From contig NZ_JBGFGP010000148.1 in NCBI RefSeq assembly GCF_041224545.1, positions 1 through 64,000 of the forward strand: 64,000 nucleotides of DNA. The letters are read 5' to 3'. Position 1 is the stretch's first letter, and each line of letters starts with the position of its first letter. The notes beneath the pieces are model-generated. The model had not been told where the DNA came from. It ran no database searches and worked only from the letters and a program-made list of their open reading frames with translations. The position numbers and the translations under genes are program-made. Of the stretch, positions 47,944-56,288 are shown in pieces. This DNA is from Sedimentitalea sp041224545. Its GTDB lineage: Bacteria; Pseudomonadota; Alphaproteobacteria; Rhodobacterales; Rhodobacteraceae.

Positions 47944-48714
47944 CTAAATGGCGCGCAGCTTGTCCGACACGCTGCGCGCCGCATGCACAACCAGCGTGCC
48001 ATAGCGCTCTTCTCCGTTTTCGGGCAGGTTTATATCCGGCAGCGAGATGCCCAATGCCCCGACAGGCTCGCCCCTGGGCAAGGTGATGGCCGCTCCAAAG
48101 CTCAGGATACGGTCGCGGAACTCACCGGTATCGAACGCATAGCCACGCTTGAGCGTAAGTTGCATGTCCTTTTCCAGCGTCGCAGGGTCGGTGATCGTGC
48201 GGTCGGTATAGGATTCCATCGCGACGCCGATCTGTTTGCGCAGGTTTTCGAAATCCGCCGCAAGGATCGCCTTACCTGTGCCCACGCAATGCAACGGCGC
48301 CGTGCCGCCGATGGCGTTCCAGGAACTGATCGGCTTTTGACTGTCGACCTTGTCGATATAGACAACCGACAGGTTCTCGCGCACCGCCAGGTAAACGGTT
48401 TCACCGGTTTCCCGCGACAGAAAGCTCAACTCGGGGGCGGCCAATTCCCGCAGTTTCAGGTTCTCGACCCGTGCACGCCCCACGCGCCACGCCTTGAGCG
48501 TCGCCGCATAGGTCTTGTCGGGAAGGTGCTGAACATAGCCCAGCGTCGTCAGCGTCTGCAACAACCGGAACGTGTTCGACTTGGTCAGCCCCAATTCCCT
48601 TGACAGATCGGTGACCCCCTTGCCCTCCTGTGCCTCGGCGAGGTTTTCAAGGATCGACAGCCCCTTGGACAGGGTGGAATCCACCCTGGGTTCTTTCCGC
48701 TCGCCTGAAGTCAT
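47944..48714 (-). CDS. IclR-family transcriptional regulator
   Basis: A 256-aa regulator. The helix-turn-helix (about 15-70: LSKGLSILENLAEA, then VTDLSRELGLTKSNTFRLLQTLTTLGYV) precedes the IclR effector domain, with ILSFGAAITLPRGEPVGALGISLP near the end. The start at 48714 (MTSGERK) is used because the upstream extension is of non-coding character. It probably controls the adjacent oxidoreductase-hydantoinase and TRAP genes. Confidence 0.87.
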   Translation of the reverse strand: MTSGERKEPRVDSTLSKGLSILENLAEAQEGKGVTDLSRELGLTKSNTFRLLQTLTTLGYVQHLPDKTYAATLKAWRVGRARVENLKLRELAAPELSFLSRETGETVYLAVRENLSVVYIDKVDSQKPISSWNAIGGTAPLHCVGTGKAILAADFENLRKQIGVAMESYTDRTITDPATLEKDMQLTLKRGYAFDTGEFRDRILSFGAAITLPRGEPVGALGISLPDINLPENGEERYGTLVVHAARSVSDKLRAI

Positions 48715-48835
48715 CTGGGCCCGTTCCTGTTTTGCGCAGGGTAGCAGCTTGGCCGGCGGTTCGGAAGATGGCGGATCATGGCTTCGTATCGGCCGGCGAC
48801 CGATGTGCCATTCCGGGCACCCGGTCGTGTATCCG

Positions 48836-48880
48836 CCTGATGGCGAGTGGCATGTCATGTGAATGTCACCCGCCATCAGG
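48836..48880. repeat. long near-perfect hairpin between iclR and the MFS gene
   Basis: CCTGATGGCG (48836-48845) pairs with CGCCATCAGG (48871-48880). Inside it, GTGGCAT pairs with ATGTCAC with one G-T wobble, giving an approximately 18-bp stem with one mismatch and a 9-base loop. It lies in the 305-base gap between the divergent iclR and MFS genes, where no gene is seen. Confidence 0.55.
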
Positions 48881-49019
48881 ACAGTAGATACATTGATGTC
48901 CTTTGCATCCGGCATTGTGGCAACGAGTTTGAGAGAGGCCAGCCGCGCAGCAATCGGAAGCAGCTTGCAATGCGCAAGGAACAAAAATAGAACTGCGCCT
49001 AGTTGAAGGAATCCCCGAT

Positions 49020-50219
49020 ATGTCCATGTTTCGTACCGCTCTCATTCTGGGGCTGCTGTCGGCAGTGGGACCCTTTGCAATCGACATGTACCTGCCCGCG
49101 ATGCCAGCCATTTCCGCAGGGCTTGGGGCGGAGGTTGCGGAAGTTCAGTACACCTTGATTGCCTATTTCGTAGCTTTCGGCGTTGCGCAACTCGTCTATG
49201 GACCCTGGGCCGATCAGGCGGGACGCAAGGCGCCCATGTATGTCGGAATCACCGTGTTCCTCCTCGCCACAGTCGGCTGCGCATTGGCTCCGTCGATTGA
49301 TTGGCTGATTGCGTTCCGCGCGTTACAGGGTGTGGGCAGCGCGGCCCTGATGGTGGTGCCCCGCGCGGTGATCCGCGATCTGCACACCGGAGCGGCCGCG
49401 ACGCGCTTGATGGCGATGGTCATGCTGGTGATCTCGGTATCGCCGATGCTTGCGCCCCTTGCCGGTAGCGCGCTTATCATAATGGGCGACTGGCGGCTTA
49501 TCTTCTGGGCGCTCGCCTGTGCCGCGCTGATCAGTCTTCTGTTGACGGCAACCGTGCTGCCAGAAACCCTGGCCCCGGAAAACCGCATACCGATCAACCT
49601 GAGCAACCTTGCGAAAGGGGCCGGAATATTGCTGCGCGATCCGGTGTTCATGGGGCTGACATTTGTCGGAGCCTGCGGCTTTGCCAGCTTCATGGTCTTC
49701 ATTGCCAGTGCCTCTTTCGTGTATACAGAGCAATTCGGACTTGGTCCGACCCAGTTCAGCCTTGCCTTTGCGGTCAACGCGATCGGGTTTTTCGCGGCAT
49801 CGCAGGCCGCCGCGCCACTTGGCGAACGCTGGGGCGCGCTTACGGTCATTCGATGGGCGTCAATCGGTTTCGCCCTGTCTGCCACCCTGCTTTTCGCAGT
49901 GCTGTCACTTGGTTTCGTCAGTCTTGGAATCGTTATGACGGGTCTGTTTGCGGCCAATGCCTGCCTGGGCCTGATCATCCCGACGACGATGGTCATGGCG
50001 CTTGATCCGCATGGTGAAATTGCCGGGCTGGCCTCTTCTCTGGGTGGCACATTGCAGATGGTGACGGGCGGGTTGATCGTCGTTCTAAGCGGAGGGTTTT
50101 TTGACGGAACGGCGATTCCGATGGTGGGTGCGATTGCGTTCTGCGCGCTGGCATCCCTCGTTCTGGCCCTGCTGACCTTGCGCAGCATGGCGCGCGTGGA
50201 CGTATCGACACCGACCTGA
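49020..50219 (+). CDS. Bcr/CflA-type multidrug efflux MFS transporter
   Basis: A 399-aa inner-membrane carrier with 12 predicted helices. The N-terminal FAIDMYLPAMPAISAGLGAE and the YGPWADQAGRKAPMYVG loop (motif A between helices 2 and 3) are characteristic of the Bcr/CflA drug-resistance group. It would export drugs or small metabolites by proton antiport. It stands alone; a ribosome site AAGGA precedes 49020, and a second Met two codons on is the alternative. Confidence 0.88.
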   Translation: MSMFRTALILGLLSAVGPFAIDMYLPAMPAISAGLGAEVAEVQYTLIAYFVAFGVAQLVYGPWADQAGRKAPMYVGITVFLLATVGCALAPSIDWLIAFRALQGVGSAALMVVPRAVIRDLHTGAAATRLMAMVMLVISVSPMLAPLAGSALIIMGDWRLIFWALACAALISLLLTATVLPETLAPENRIPINLSNLAKGAGILLRDPVFMGLTFVGACGFASFMVFIASASFVYTEQFGLGPTQFSLAFAVNAIGFFAASQAAAPLGERWGALTVIRWASIGFALSATLLFAVLSLGFVSLGIVMTGLFAANACLGLIIPTTMVMALDPHGEIAGLASSLGGTLQMVTGGLIVVLSGGFFDGTAIPMVGAIAFCALASLVLALLTLRSMARVDVSTPT

Positions 50220-50599
50220 CCCGCCGACCACGTGGCCCGAACCGGATATCGGTTTCAGACAGCCGAAGCCACACTGCCGGACGCCCCCTGAAGATACCAA
50301 GGCACAAGAAAGCTGCGGGAGCCTGCGCCCCGGATTCGGCGCCCAAGAGCATGGGTCGTTGACTGGAACCCGCGTTTGGGCGGGATTTTCATCGCCGATG
50401 AGACCAATTGCGCACCCTGGTCAGGCACACCTGGGCCCTCCGCGCCGCTGATCGCCTCTGGAATAAGCACGGTAGCGCAAAACACTGAAAACGCGCCGAT
50501 AATACGGAACAGCGCGGATGTTCCGGACAAGAAAACGATCTCAAGAAAATCCCTTGGTTCAAATAATTTTCCTATTGAGAAGAAAATGTTTTGGAAAAT

Positions 50600-50615
50600 T
50601 GGCATTTTCCCTGCA
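50600..50615 (+). promoter_or_regulatory. sigma-54 (-24/-12) type promoter of the Amt-like gene
   Basis: TGGCATTTTCCCTGCA matches the sigma-54 consensus TGGCAY-N5-TTGCW with invariant GG and GC exactly 10 bases apart and only small deviations. Ammonium-transporter genes in proteobacteria are often NtrC/sigma-54-controlled, so nitrogen limitation is a likely inducer. Transcription would start near 50626. Confidence 0.6.
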
Positions 50616-50625
50616 TCATAGAAAA

Positions 50626-50676
50626 GGTCGTTCGACCAATCCGTCTGAATTGGTCCATGCGGCGCGGGCATTGGTC
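50626..50676. promoter_or_regulatory. cluster of ATTGGTC/GACCAAT operator half-sites
   Basis: GGTCG-TT-CGACC (50626-50637) overlaps an inverted repeat GACCAAT-N8-ATTGGTC (50634-50655), and a further ATTGGTC sits at 50670-50676. The sites lie at and just after the predicted transcription start, where a GntR-type repressor could act. The GntR gene downstream (52508-53227) is the candidate. Confidence 0.55.
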
Positions 50677-50757
50677 TTCTGAGGGACGACCCTGAGTCCG
50701 CCAACGGCGTCCGGGGCGAACCCGGCGTTAGAACAAAACCAAGAGGGAAGACAAAAT

Positions 50758-52197
50758 ATGTCACTGGACATAAGTAACATCTATGCGGAACAGGTGACGC
50801 TCAACTCACTTGTGCAAAACCTGCTATATGCATCGGGCACGGTGGGCGCGATCCTCGTCGTGGTCGGGCTTCTGATGATTGACGCCGGTACCGCACGTCG
50901 CAAGAGCCTGTTCAATTCCACCATCGAAAAGACCCTGGGATTTTTCCTGGGATTTGCCACCTACTACGTCATCGGCTTCGGGTTCTGGGCCGCGCAATAT
51001 TACATCATGGTTGACGGCACCCTGATGGATTCGATCAAGGACTGGTGGATTGGTGGCGCGATGACCAACAGCCTGGCGCACCAGGTCGATCCAGCCGTGT
51101 TCCCCGGCCTCAACACCTTTCAGATTTTCGTCTTTTTCCTGGCCGTCTTTGCCGGGATCATCAATATCCTGCTGCACTTTTCGGTTGCGGAACGGATGAA
51201 GCCCGCCGCGTATTACATTACCTGCGTGGTGGCGACCGTGGTGTCGTCGGCCCTGAGCCTCGCGACCTGGGGTTCGGTCGGACCGCTGACCAATCTGGGT
51301 TTCCACGACTTCTTTGGCGTGGGCTTTGTCTACATGTTCCCGGCCGGGATGGTCCTGGTCTTTGCACCGATGCTGGGCGCACGCCCCGGCATGATGGAAC
51401 CGCATCCGCGCGTCTCGGCCTATCTCGCACCCAGCATCGGGCTTTGCGCTCCGGGTCTGCTGTTGATCTTTGCCGGTTTGCCGACGGTCATCCTGTCCTG
51501 CCTGTTCTTTTTCGACCCCGAAGCGATGGCGGTCAGCGTGACCATGGCGGAAACCAGTGTCGGCGTGGCACTCAACAACTATGCCCTGGTTTGGGCAGGC
51601 GGCGCGATCACCGGGCTGATCCTGGCGTATTATTCCAGGAACTATGCCTACACGCTGCTGGGTCCGCTCGCGGGTTATGTGGCCGGTGCGTCCGGATTTG
51701 ACGTCTACCTGCCCTGGCAGGCCCTGATCCTCGGCCTCATCGCCCCGCTGGCGGCATATGCTGTGTATGAGTTCACCCTCAAGCGCGGGATTGACGAACA
51801 CAAACTGTTCCCGCTCTTTCTGGGGGCCGGGACGCTGGGCATGGTCTTTCTCGGCATCTTCAAGGCCGGCACGCCGCGCGGCGGATATCTGGGCATCGAA
51901 GAAGGCGCTTATGCCTTCCAACATGGCGAGATATCACTGCTGATGCAATTGGTGGGCATTGTCGTCTGCGTCGGCACCGGCGTCGTGACCGCCCTGATCC
52001 TGTCGGTGATCCTCAAGGCTACGGTTGGTCTCCGGGTTGACGAAGACGATCAGATCGACGGGCTGGATATGCTCTACTGGGAGCTTGAGCCTGACGTCAT
52101 CACCCATGCGGACAATGTGCCGAACCCGCGCACTGCCGCGCGCTCGGGCAGCACAGCCGGAATGCCCCCGTCGGCCGACGCCGTCGCGCGCAGCTAG
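50758..52197 (+). CDS. divergent Amt/Mep-family transporter lacking both pore histidines
   Basis: A 479-aa membrane protein with about 11 helices, clearly Amt-like. The AERMKPAAYY stretch matches the AERxxxxA region of AmtB, GFHDFFG retains the conserved Asp (D184), and the cytoplasmic tail GLRVDEDDQIDGLD matches GLRVxEExExEGLD. The two pore histidines of AmtB (His168 and His318) align with Y192 and F354, so the usual deprotonation relay is absent. Next to GntR and trimethylamine monooxygenase, a methylated-amine channel or a sensor-like Amt is more likely than plain ammonium uptake. A strong terminator follows. Confidence 0.75.
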   Translation: MSLDISNIYAEQVTLNSLVQNLLYASGTVGAILVVVGLLMIDAGTARRKSLFNSTIEKTLGFFLGFATYYVIGFGFWAAQYYIMVDGTLMDSIKDWWIGGAMTNSLAHQVDPAVFPGLNTFQIFVFFLAVFAGIINILLHFSVAERMKPAAYYITCVVATVVSSALSLATWGSVGPLTNLGFHDFFGVGFVYMFPAGMVLVFAPMLGARPGMMEPHPRVSAYLAPSIGLCAPGLLLIFAGLPTVILSCLFFFDPEAMAVSVTMAETSVGVALNNYALVWAGGAITGLILAYYSRNYAYTLLGPLAGYVAGASGFDVYLPWQALILGLIAPLAAYAVYEFTLKRGIDEHKLFPLFLGAGTLGMVFLGIFKAGTPRGGYLGIEEGAYAFQHGEISLLMQLVGIVVCVGTGVVTALILSVILKATVGLRVDEDDQIDGLDMLYWELEPDVITHADNVPNPRTAARSGSTAGMPPSADAVARS

Positions 52198-52214
52198 GCA
52201 ACCCGTAAAATCAC

Positions 52215-52250
52215 AAAGGCCCCGGCAATGCACCGGGGCCTTTCGCGTTT
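52215..52250 (+). terminator. intrinsic terminator of the Amt-like gene
   Basis: An 11-bp perfect stem AAAGGCCCCGG/CCGGGGCCTTT (52215-52225 / 52233-52243) with a 7-base loop and T-containing tail, 18 bases after the stop. It opens a 310-base gap before the GntR start with no other gene; the remainder probably holds the gntR promoter. Confidence 0.85.
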
Positions 52251-52507
52251 GTGAACGACTGTCAAAGACGCATCCGGCTTGCTGCCCGCCGACCTACCGG
52301 GATCCGGTTGAGGGGCATTTCTCCTGAATTTCCCGCGTCTTGACCGTTTTTTGGAAAGTTGGCGCTTGCACTATTCCCGCATCATCAGCATTCACCGCAC
52401 CATCGCGCAGATTGGTACGTTTTATATCCAACTCCGCTTGTCGCCTATCGGGTCGATGTTCTACGATGGCACAGGCCAGCGCCACCACCGCCGCGACGGA
52501 AACACGT

Positions 52508-53227
52508 ATGAATCAAAACAGAAATACCGCTTTCTCCAACGATCAGAGCGTCGGAAAGACGGTTCGCATCGTCGTGGACAAGTTGCTGGTTCGCATCCAG
52601 TCGGGAGAATACCCGCCGGATTCCCGCCTGCCGAGCGAGCGGGCCCTTGCCGCCGAACTCGGCGTGTCACGCAACACCGTGCGCGAAGCTCTGGATGTGC
52701 TGGAGAGTCGTGACATGGTAAGACGCAGACAGGGCAGCGGCAGCTTTGTCACCTTTGAATCCTATCGCACCGAGGCACCGTTGCCCGGCTCGGTCGGGGA
52801 ACGCACCAGTCCGCTGGATCACCTGATCGTCCGGTCGATCATCGAACCCGAAATGATACGGCTGGCGGTCATGAACATGACACCGCGCGATCTGGAAGAA
52901 TTGGCGCAGGTGGTGGCGCAGATCGAAGCCGTGCGCACGGACCTGAATGAATTCATCCGCTGCGAAGAGGCGTTCTATCGCTCGATCGCGCATGCCACGC
53001 GCAATCCGCTGCTCGAAGCGTGTTATGATCTGACGATCGAGGTTTGCCGCCAGAGTTTTCGCACCGCACTGATGCGCAAGCATCTGACACCGGACCGGAT
53101 TCAGAGCTATCAGGTGCGGTTCAATTCGCTTTTTAACGCAATCGCGACCCGCGATGTCGAGGCGGCGGTGGAAATCACCAAGCTTCATCTGATCGAGGAA
53201 CAACGTCTGTTCCTGCACGACACGTAG
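52508..53227 (+). CDS. GntR-family regulator (FCD/FadR subfamily)
   Basis: A 239-aa regulator. The winged helix (about 12-80: RLPSERALAAELGVSRNTVREALDVLESRDMVRRRQGSGSFV) is followed by an FCD effector domain (about 100-235). The start is taken at 52508 (MNQNRN); an in-frame ATG at 52466 is possible. It is placed between the Amt-like and tmm genes, whose promoters share TTGGTC/TTGGTT palindromes of the kind FCD regulators bind, so it is the likely switch of the methylated-amine genes. Confidence 0.88.
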   Translation: MNQNRNTAFSNDQSVGKTVRIVVDKLLVRIQSGEYPPDSRLPSERALAAELGVSRNTVREALDVLESRDMVRRRQGSGSFVTFESYRTEAPLPGSVGERTSPLDHLIVRSIIEPEMIRLAVMNMTPRDLEELAQVVAQIEAVRTDLNEFIRCEEAFYRSIAHATRNPLLEACYDLTIEVCRQSFRTALMRKHLTPDRIQSYQVRFNSLFNAIATRDVEAAVEITKLHLIEEQRLFLHDT

Positions 53228-53238
53228 CCCTGGGAGGA

Positions 53239-54474
53239 TCAGATCATTGCGTCACGGGCCAAAAGGCTGGCGGGTGATGCACCGGTCTCGATGCGCTGCT
53301 GCCAAAGCTGGCCCAGCCGTTTCATATGATCGCGCAGGCGCGGCTCGTGCCGGTCCAGCCAGTCCGGAACCGAGCGGAACTCGGCGATCCGTGCTCTGCC
53401 CTCTTCGATCCGAACCACGGGCCAATCGCCGATCAGCGCATTGTTGATGCCGAACATCTGCTCGCCCCACCATCGCGCCGGGCCAAAAGCATGCGTGACC
53501 GGCTCCATCTGTTTCATCGTGGTCAGCACCGAAACCGGCGAGACAGAGGCGACCTTTTCGACGGCGGCATGCCAGATTTCGAGAATTGCGACGAATTCCC
53601 AACTCACAGCGCTCCAGCTTCCGGGATACCGGGCGTTGTACTCCTTGAAGAACTCGCTGGGCCGATTGAAGAAAAAGGCCTTGCGCGCCAGCTTGGGATC
53701 GTCGAAGTCGGGGAACTGGAAAATCGTACCTTCCATGAAATCCTGCGATGTCCGCTCAACGACGCGCTGATAGTGATCCAGTGTGCAGGACAGAATGCGA
53801 CCCTTGAAGCCCGCCGAATAAGCGTATTCGGTCATCGCGTGCACCATTGGCGTATAACTCGTGCACCAGCAGAGCACATCCGGACGCTCGGCCAGCATGG
53901 GGTCGACGATGGCGGCTACATCGGTCTGTTGCGGATCGTAAAGGATGTCCTTGACCACGGGCAGGTTCGCGGTCTCGAAAGCGGCGCGATAGGTCGCCGT
54001 CGACGGCAAGCCCAATGCGTCCTTCTGGCTGCACATGGCGACGCGACGCCGTTGGGGCTCATTCTCGGCCAGCCATTCGACCCCGGTGACGTTGAACACC
54101 GGATGCACCTCGGACGGCGCGATCAGGTAGCGCGTGTCCGGCGACAGATCACTCGGCAGCAGGGTCGAGGTCAGAACGCGGTTCCGTGTCAGGAAAGACC
54201 TGAGCGGCGTAAAGGTATCGCCCCCAAGCATCATCAGCAAACGCACCTGTTCGGTCAGGACCAGATGGCGCGCGCCCTCCATGGCGCGTTCCGGGTCATA
54301 GCCACAGTCATAGGATACGATTCGCAACGGATAGCGCCGACCCCCGATCAGGATACCCCCGGCGCGGTTCAGCCATTCGGCCCAGAGCTGACACCCGTTC
54401 AGACCCGGCAACCCCCAAGAGCTTACCGGGCCGGTCAGCGGCGCGAGAAATCCGATACTGACAGGTTCGTTCAT
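53239..54474 (-). CDS. periplasmic-binding-protein-fold protein without export signal (AmiC/urea-type)
   Basis: A 411-aa protein of the Peripla_BP_6/5 fold of branched-chain amino acid, amide and urea binding proteins: IGFLAPLTGPVSSWGLPGLNGCQLWAEWLN at the start, then VRLLMMLGGDTFTPLR and RRVAMCSQKDALGLPSTATYRAAFE. None of the possible starts (54474, 54540 or 54585) gives a signal peptide, so it probably stays in the cytoplasm, like AmiC, a ligand-sensing regulator of amidase. No ABC permease or ATPase genes adjoin it. It is divergent from tmm and convergent with gntR, so a sensor role in amine control is plausible but unproven. Confidence 0.75.
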   Translation of the reverse strand: MNEPVSIGFLAPLTGPVSSWGLPGLNGCQLWAEWLNRAGGILIGGRRYPLRIVSYDCGYDPERAMEGARHLVLTEQVRLLMMLGGDTFTPLRSFLTRNRVLTSTLLPSDLSPDTRYLIAPSEVHPVFNVTGVEWLAENEPQRRRVAMCSQKDALGLPSTATYRAAFETANLPVVKDILYDPQQTDVAAIVDPMLAERPDVLCWCTSYTPMVHAMTEYAYSAGFKGRILSCTLDHYQRVVERTSQDFMEGTIFQFPDFDDPKLARKAFFFNRPSEFFKEYNARYPGSWSAVSWEFVAILEIWHAAVEKVASVSPVSVLTTMKQMEPVTHAFGPARWWGEQMFGINNALIGDWPVVRIEEGRARIAEFRSVPDWLDRHEPRLRDHMKRLGQLWQQRIETGASPASLLARDAMI

Positions 54475-54626
54475 GCCCACCCGATCATTGGGAAAGAGCG
54501 ACGAAACAGCGATGTTATGGGCGAAACTTGAACCTAGCATACCAATTTCTACCACTGGCCAGCCCAAATTCAAGCGGGCATCCACTTTACCCTAAGAGAA
54601 ATAAGTTACCTGATGTGAAAAAGTCA

Positions 54627-54668
54627 TTGACATAAAGGGACCACAGAGGCGAGATTTGGTTCAACCAA
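54627..54668 (+). promoter_or_regulatory. tmm promoter region with GntR-type operator
   Basis: A consensus -35 TTGACA (54627-54632) is followed at 18 bases by a weak -10-like GAGATT (54651-54656). A perfect 13-bp palindrome TTGGTT-C-AACCAA (54656-54668) sits on the expected transcription start. The palindrome shares its half-site with the elements before the Amt-like gene. Confidence 0.55.
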
Positions 54669-54706
54669 TAGTACCAATTCACGCATGCTCAGCACGGGAG
54701 AGAGAC

Positions 54707-56056
54707 ATGACACAGAAACGGATAGCGATCATCGGTGCGGGACCATCCGGCCTGGCACAGCTTCGCGCATTCCAGTCGGCGGCGGAAAAGGGAGAGGAAA
54801 TCCCCGAAATCGTCTGCTTCGAAAAACAGGACAACTGGGGTGGGCTCTGGAACTACACATGGCGCACCGGCCTGGATGAAAACGGCGAACCGGTACATTG
54901 CTCGATGTATCGTTACCTGTGGTCGAACGGCCCCAAGGAAGGTCTGGAGTTCGCCGACTATTCCTTTGAGGAGCATTTCGGAAAACAGATCGCGTCCTAC
55001 CCGCCGCGCGCCGTTCTGTTCGATTATATCGAAGGCCGGGTCCTCAAGGCCGGCGTGCGCGACCTCATCCGTTTCAACACCGCTGTCCGCTGGATCACCT
55101 ATGACGAGACTTCGGGCAAATTCACGGTGACGGTTCACGATCACAACACCGATCATGTCTATTCCGAAGAGTTCGACCACGTGATCTGCGCCTCCGGGCA
55201 TTTTTCCACGCCGAACGTCCCTTATTACGAAGGCTTCGAGAGCTTTAACGGTCGACTGGTCCATGCGCATGATTTCCGCGATGCCCGGGAGTTCGCCGGC
55301 AAGGACATCCTCGTTGTCGGTGCCTCCTACTCGGCGGAAGACATCGGCTCGCAATGCTGGAAATACGGAGCCAAGTCGATCACGTCCAGCTATCGCAGCG
55401 CGCCCATGGGCTTCAACTGGCCCGACAACTGGGAAGAAAAGCCCGCCATGCAGAAGGTCAGCGGCAACACCGTGTATTTCGCCGACGGCACCACCAAGGA
55501 CGTCGACGCCATCATCCTGTGCACCGGCTACAAGCATTTCTTCAACTTCCTGCCCGACGACCTGCGCCTGAAAACCACAAACCGGCTGGCCACAGCCGAT
55601 CTCTACAAGGGCGTCGTTTTCGTGAACAATCCCAAGCTCTTCTATCTGGGCATGCAGGACCAGTGGTTCACGTTCAACATGTTCGATGCGCAGGCCTGGT
55701 GGGTGCGTGACGCGATCATGGGCAAGATCGATATTTCGGGGATCTCGCGGGAGGAAATGCTGGCGGACGTCAAAGAGCGCGAAGAACGCGAAGAGGCCAG
55801 CGACGACGTGAAATATGCGATCCGTTATCAGGCCGATTATATCGAGGAACTGGTCGCCGAGACCGATTATCCCAGCTTTGACATCGACGGTGCCTGCCAG
55901 GCATTCTACGAATGGAAAAAGCACAAGGCCGAAGACATCATGGGCTTCCGCAACAACCGCTACAAATCGGTGATGACCGGAACCATGGCCCCTGTGCACC
56001 ACACCCCGTGGAAAGACGCGCTGGACGACAGCATGGCGGCCTATCTGGCCAATTGA
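54707..56056 (+). CDS. tmm: trimethylamine monooxygenase (bacterial FMO)
   Basis: A 449-aa flavin monooxygenase that oxidises trimethylamine to trimethylamine N-oxide with NADPH and O2 in the cytoplasm. FAD motif GAGPSG (10-15), FMO fingerprint FNGRLVHAHDF (180-190), NADPH motif GASYSAED (205-212) and CTGYKHFF near 290 are present. Y208 in the NADPH motif corresponds, as I recall, to Tyr207 of Roseovarius Tmm. Length and the downstream sarcosine-oxidase-type genes support Tmm over other FMOs. The start at 54707 follows GGGAGAGAG. TMAO demethylase and the TmoXWV importer are not in the window. Confidence 0.88.
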   Translation: MTQKRIAIIGAGPSGLAQLRAFQSAAEKGEEIPEIVCFEKQDNWGGLWNYTWRTGLDENGEPVHCSMYRYLWSNGPKEGLEFADYSFEEHFGKQIASYPPRAVLFDYIEGRVLKAGVRDLIRFNTAVRWITYDETSGKFTVTVHDHNTDHVYSEEFDHVICASGHFSTPNVPYYEGFESFNGRLVHAHDFRDAREFAGKDILVVGASYSAEDIGSQCWKYGAKSITSSYRSAPMGFNWPDNWEEKPAMQKVSGNTVYFADGTTKDVDAIILCTGYKHFFNFLPDDLRLKTTNRLATADLYKGVVFVNNPKLFYLGMQDQWFTFNMFDAQAWWVRDAIMGKIDISGISREEMLADVKEREEREEASDDVKYAIRYQADYIEELVAETDYPSFDIDGACQAFYEWKKHKAEDIMGFRNNRYKSVMTGTMAPVHHTPWKDALDDSMAAYLAN

Positions 56057-56061
56057 GCACC

Positions 56062-56095
56062 GTATCCCGCGACGGCACGTGCCGCCGCGGGATAC
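56062..56095. terminator. strong hairpin after tmm
   Basis: A 10-bp perfect stem GTATCCCGCG/CGCGGGATAC (56062-56071 / 56086-56095) encloses the self-complementary CGGCACGTGCCG. There is no T-run. It begins 5 bases after the tmm stop and probably separates tmm from the sox operon or protects its mRNA. The rest of the 232-base gap before soxB shows no gene. Confidence 0.55.
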
Positions 56096-56288
56096 ATCTG
56101 CCGTCGGCGACCAACCTGGCTGAAGAGGTCATTCGTATGCCTGTGGTCCTGGCCGCGGGCTTTTTCATTTTGAGCTATTTCCCGCCGCAAAAAATCACGA
56201 CATGTCCGATCCTGACCCATTCCTGTCTGAATGTGACAGCGACTCTGCGCTGGTTCTGGCGGAATATGGGTCAAAGGAGTCCGAATCT

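Larger units (their letters stand above)
50220..50757 (+). other. 538-base regulatory gap before the Amt-like gene
   Basis: No credible gene is seen. The second half is AT-rich and carries a TTGGTTCAA half-site (50554-50562), a sigma-54-like promoter (50600-50615), an ATTGGTC/GACCAAT cluster (50626-50676), and then a leader of about 130 bases to the Amt-like start. The first 300 bases show no recognisable element. Confidence 0.5.

Noticed and set aside
52349..52385. Second possible sigma-54 promoter before the GntR gene (TTGGAAAGTTGGC region)
   Set aside because: It resembles the Amt-like promoter in the TTTTGGAAA and GCATCAT segments, but no GG and GC pair has the required 10-base spacing.
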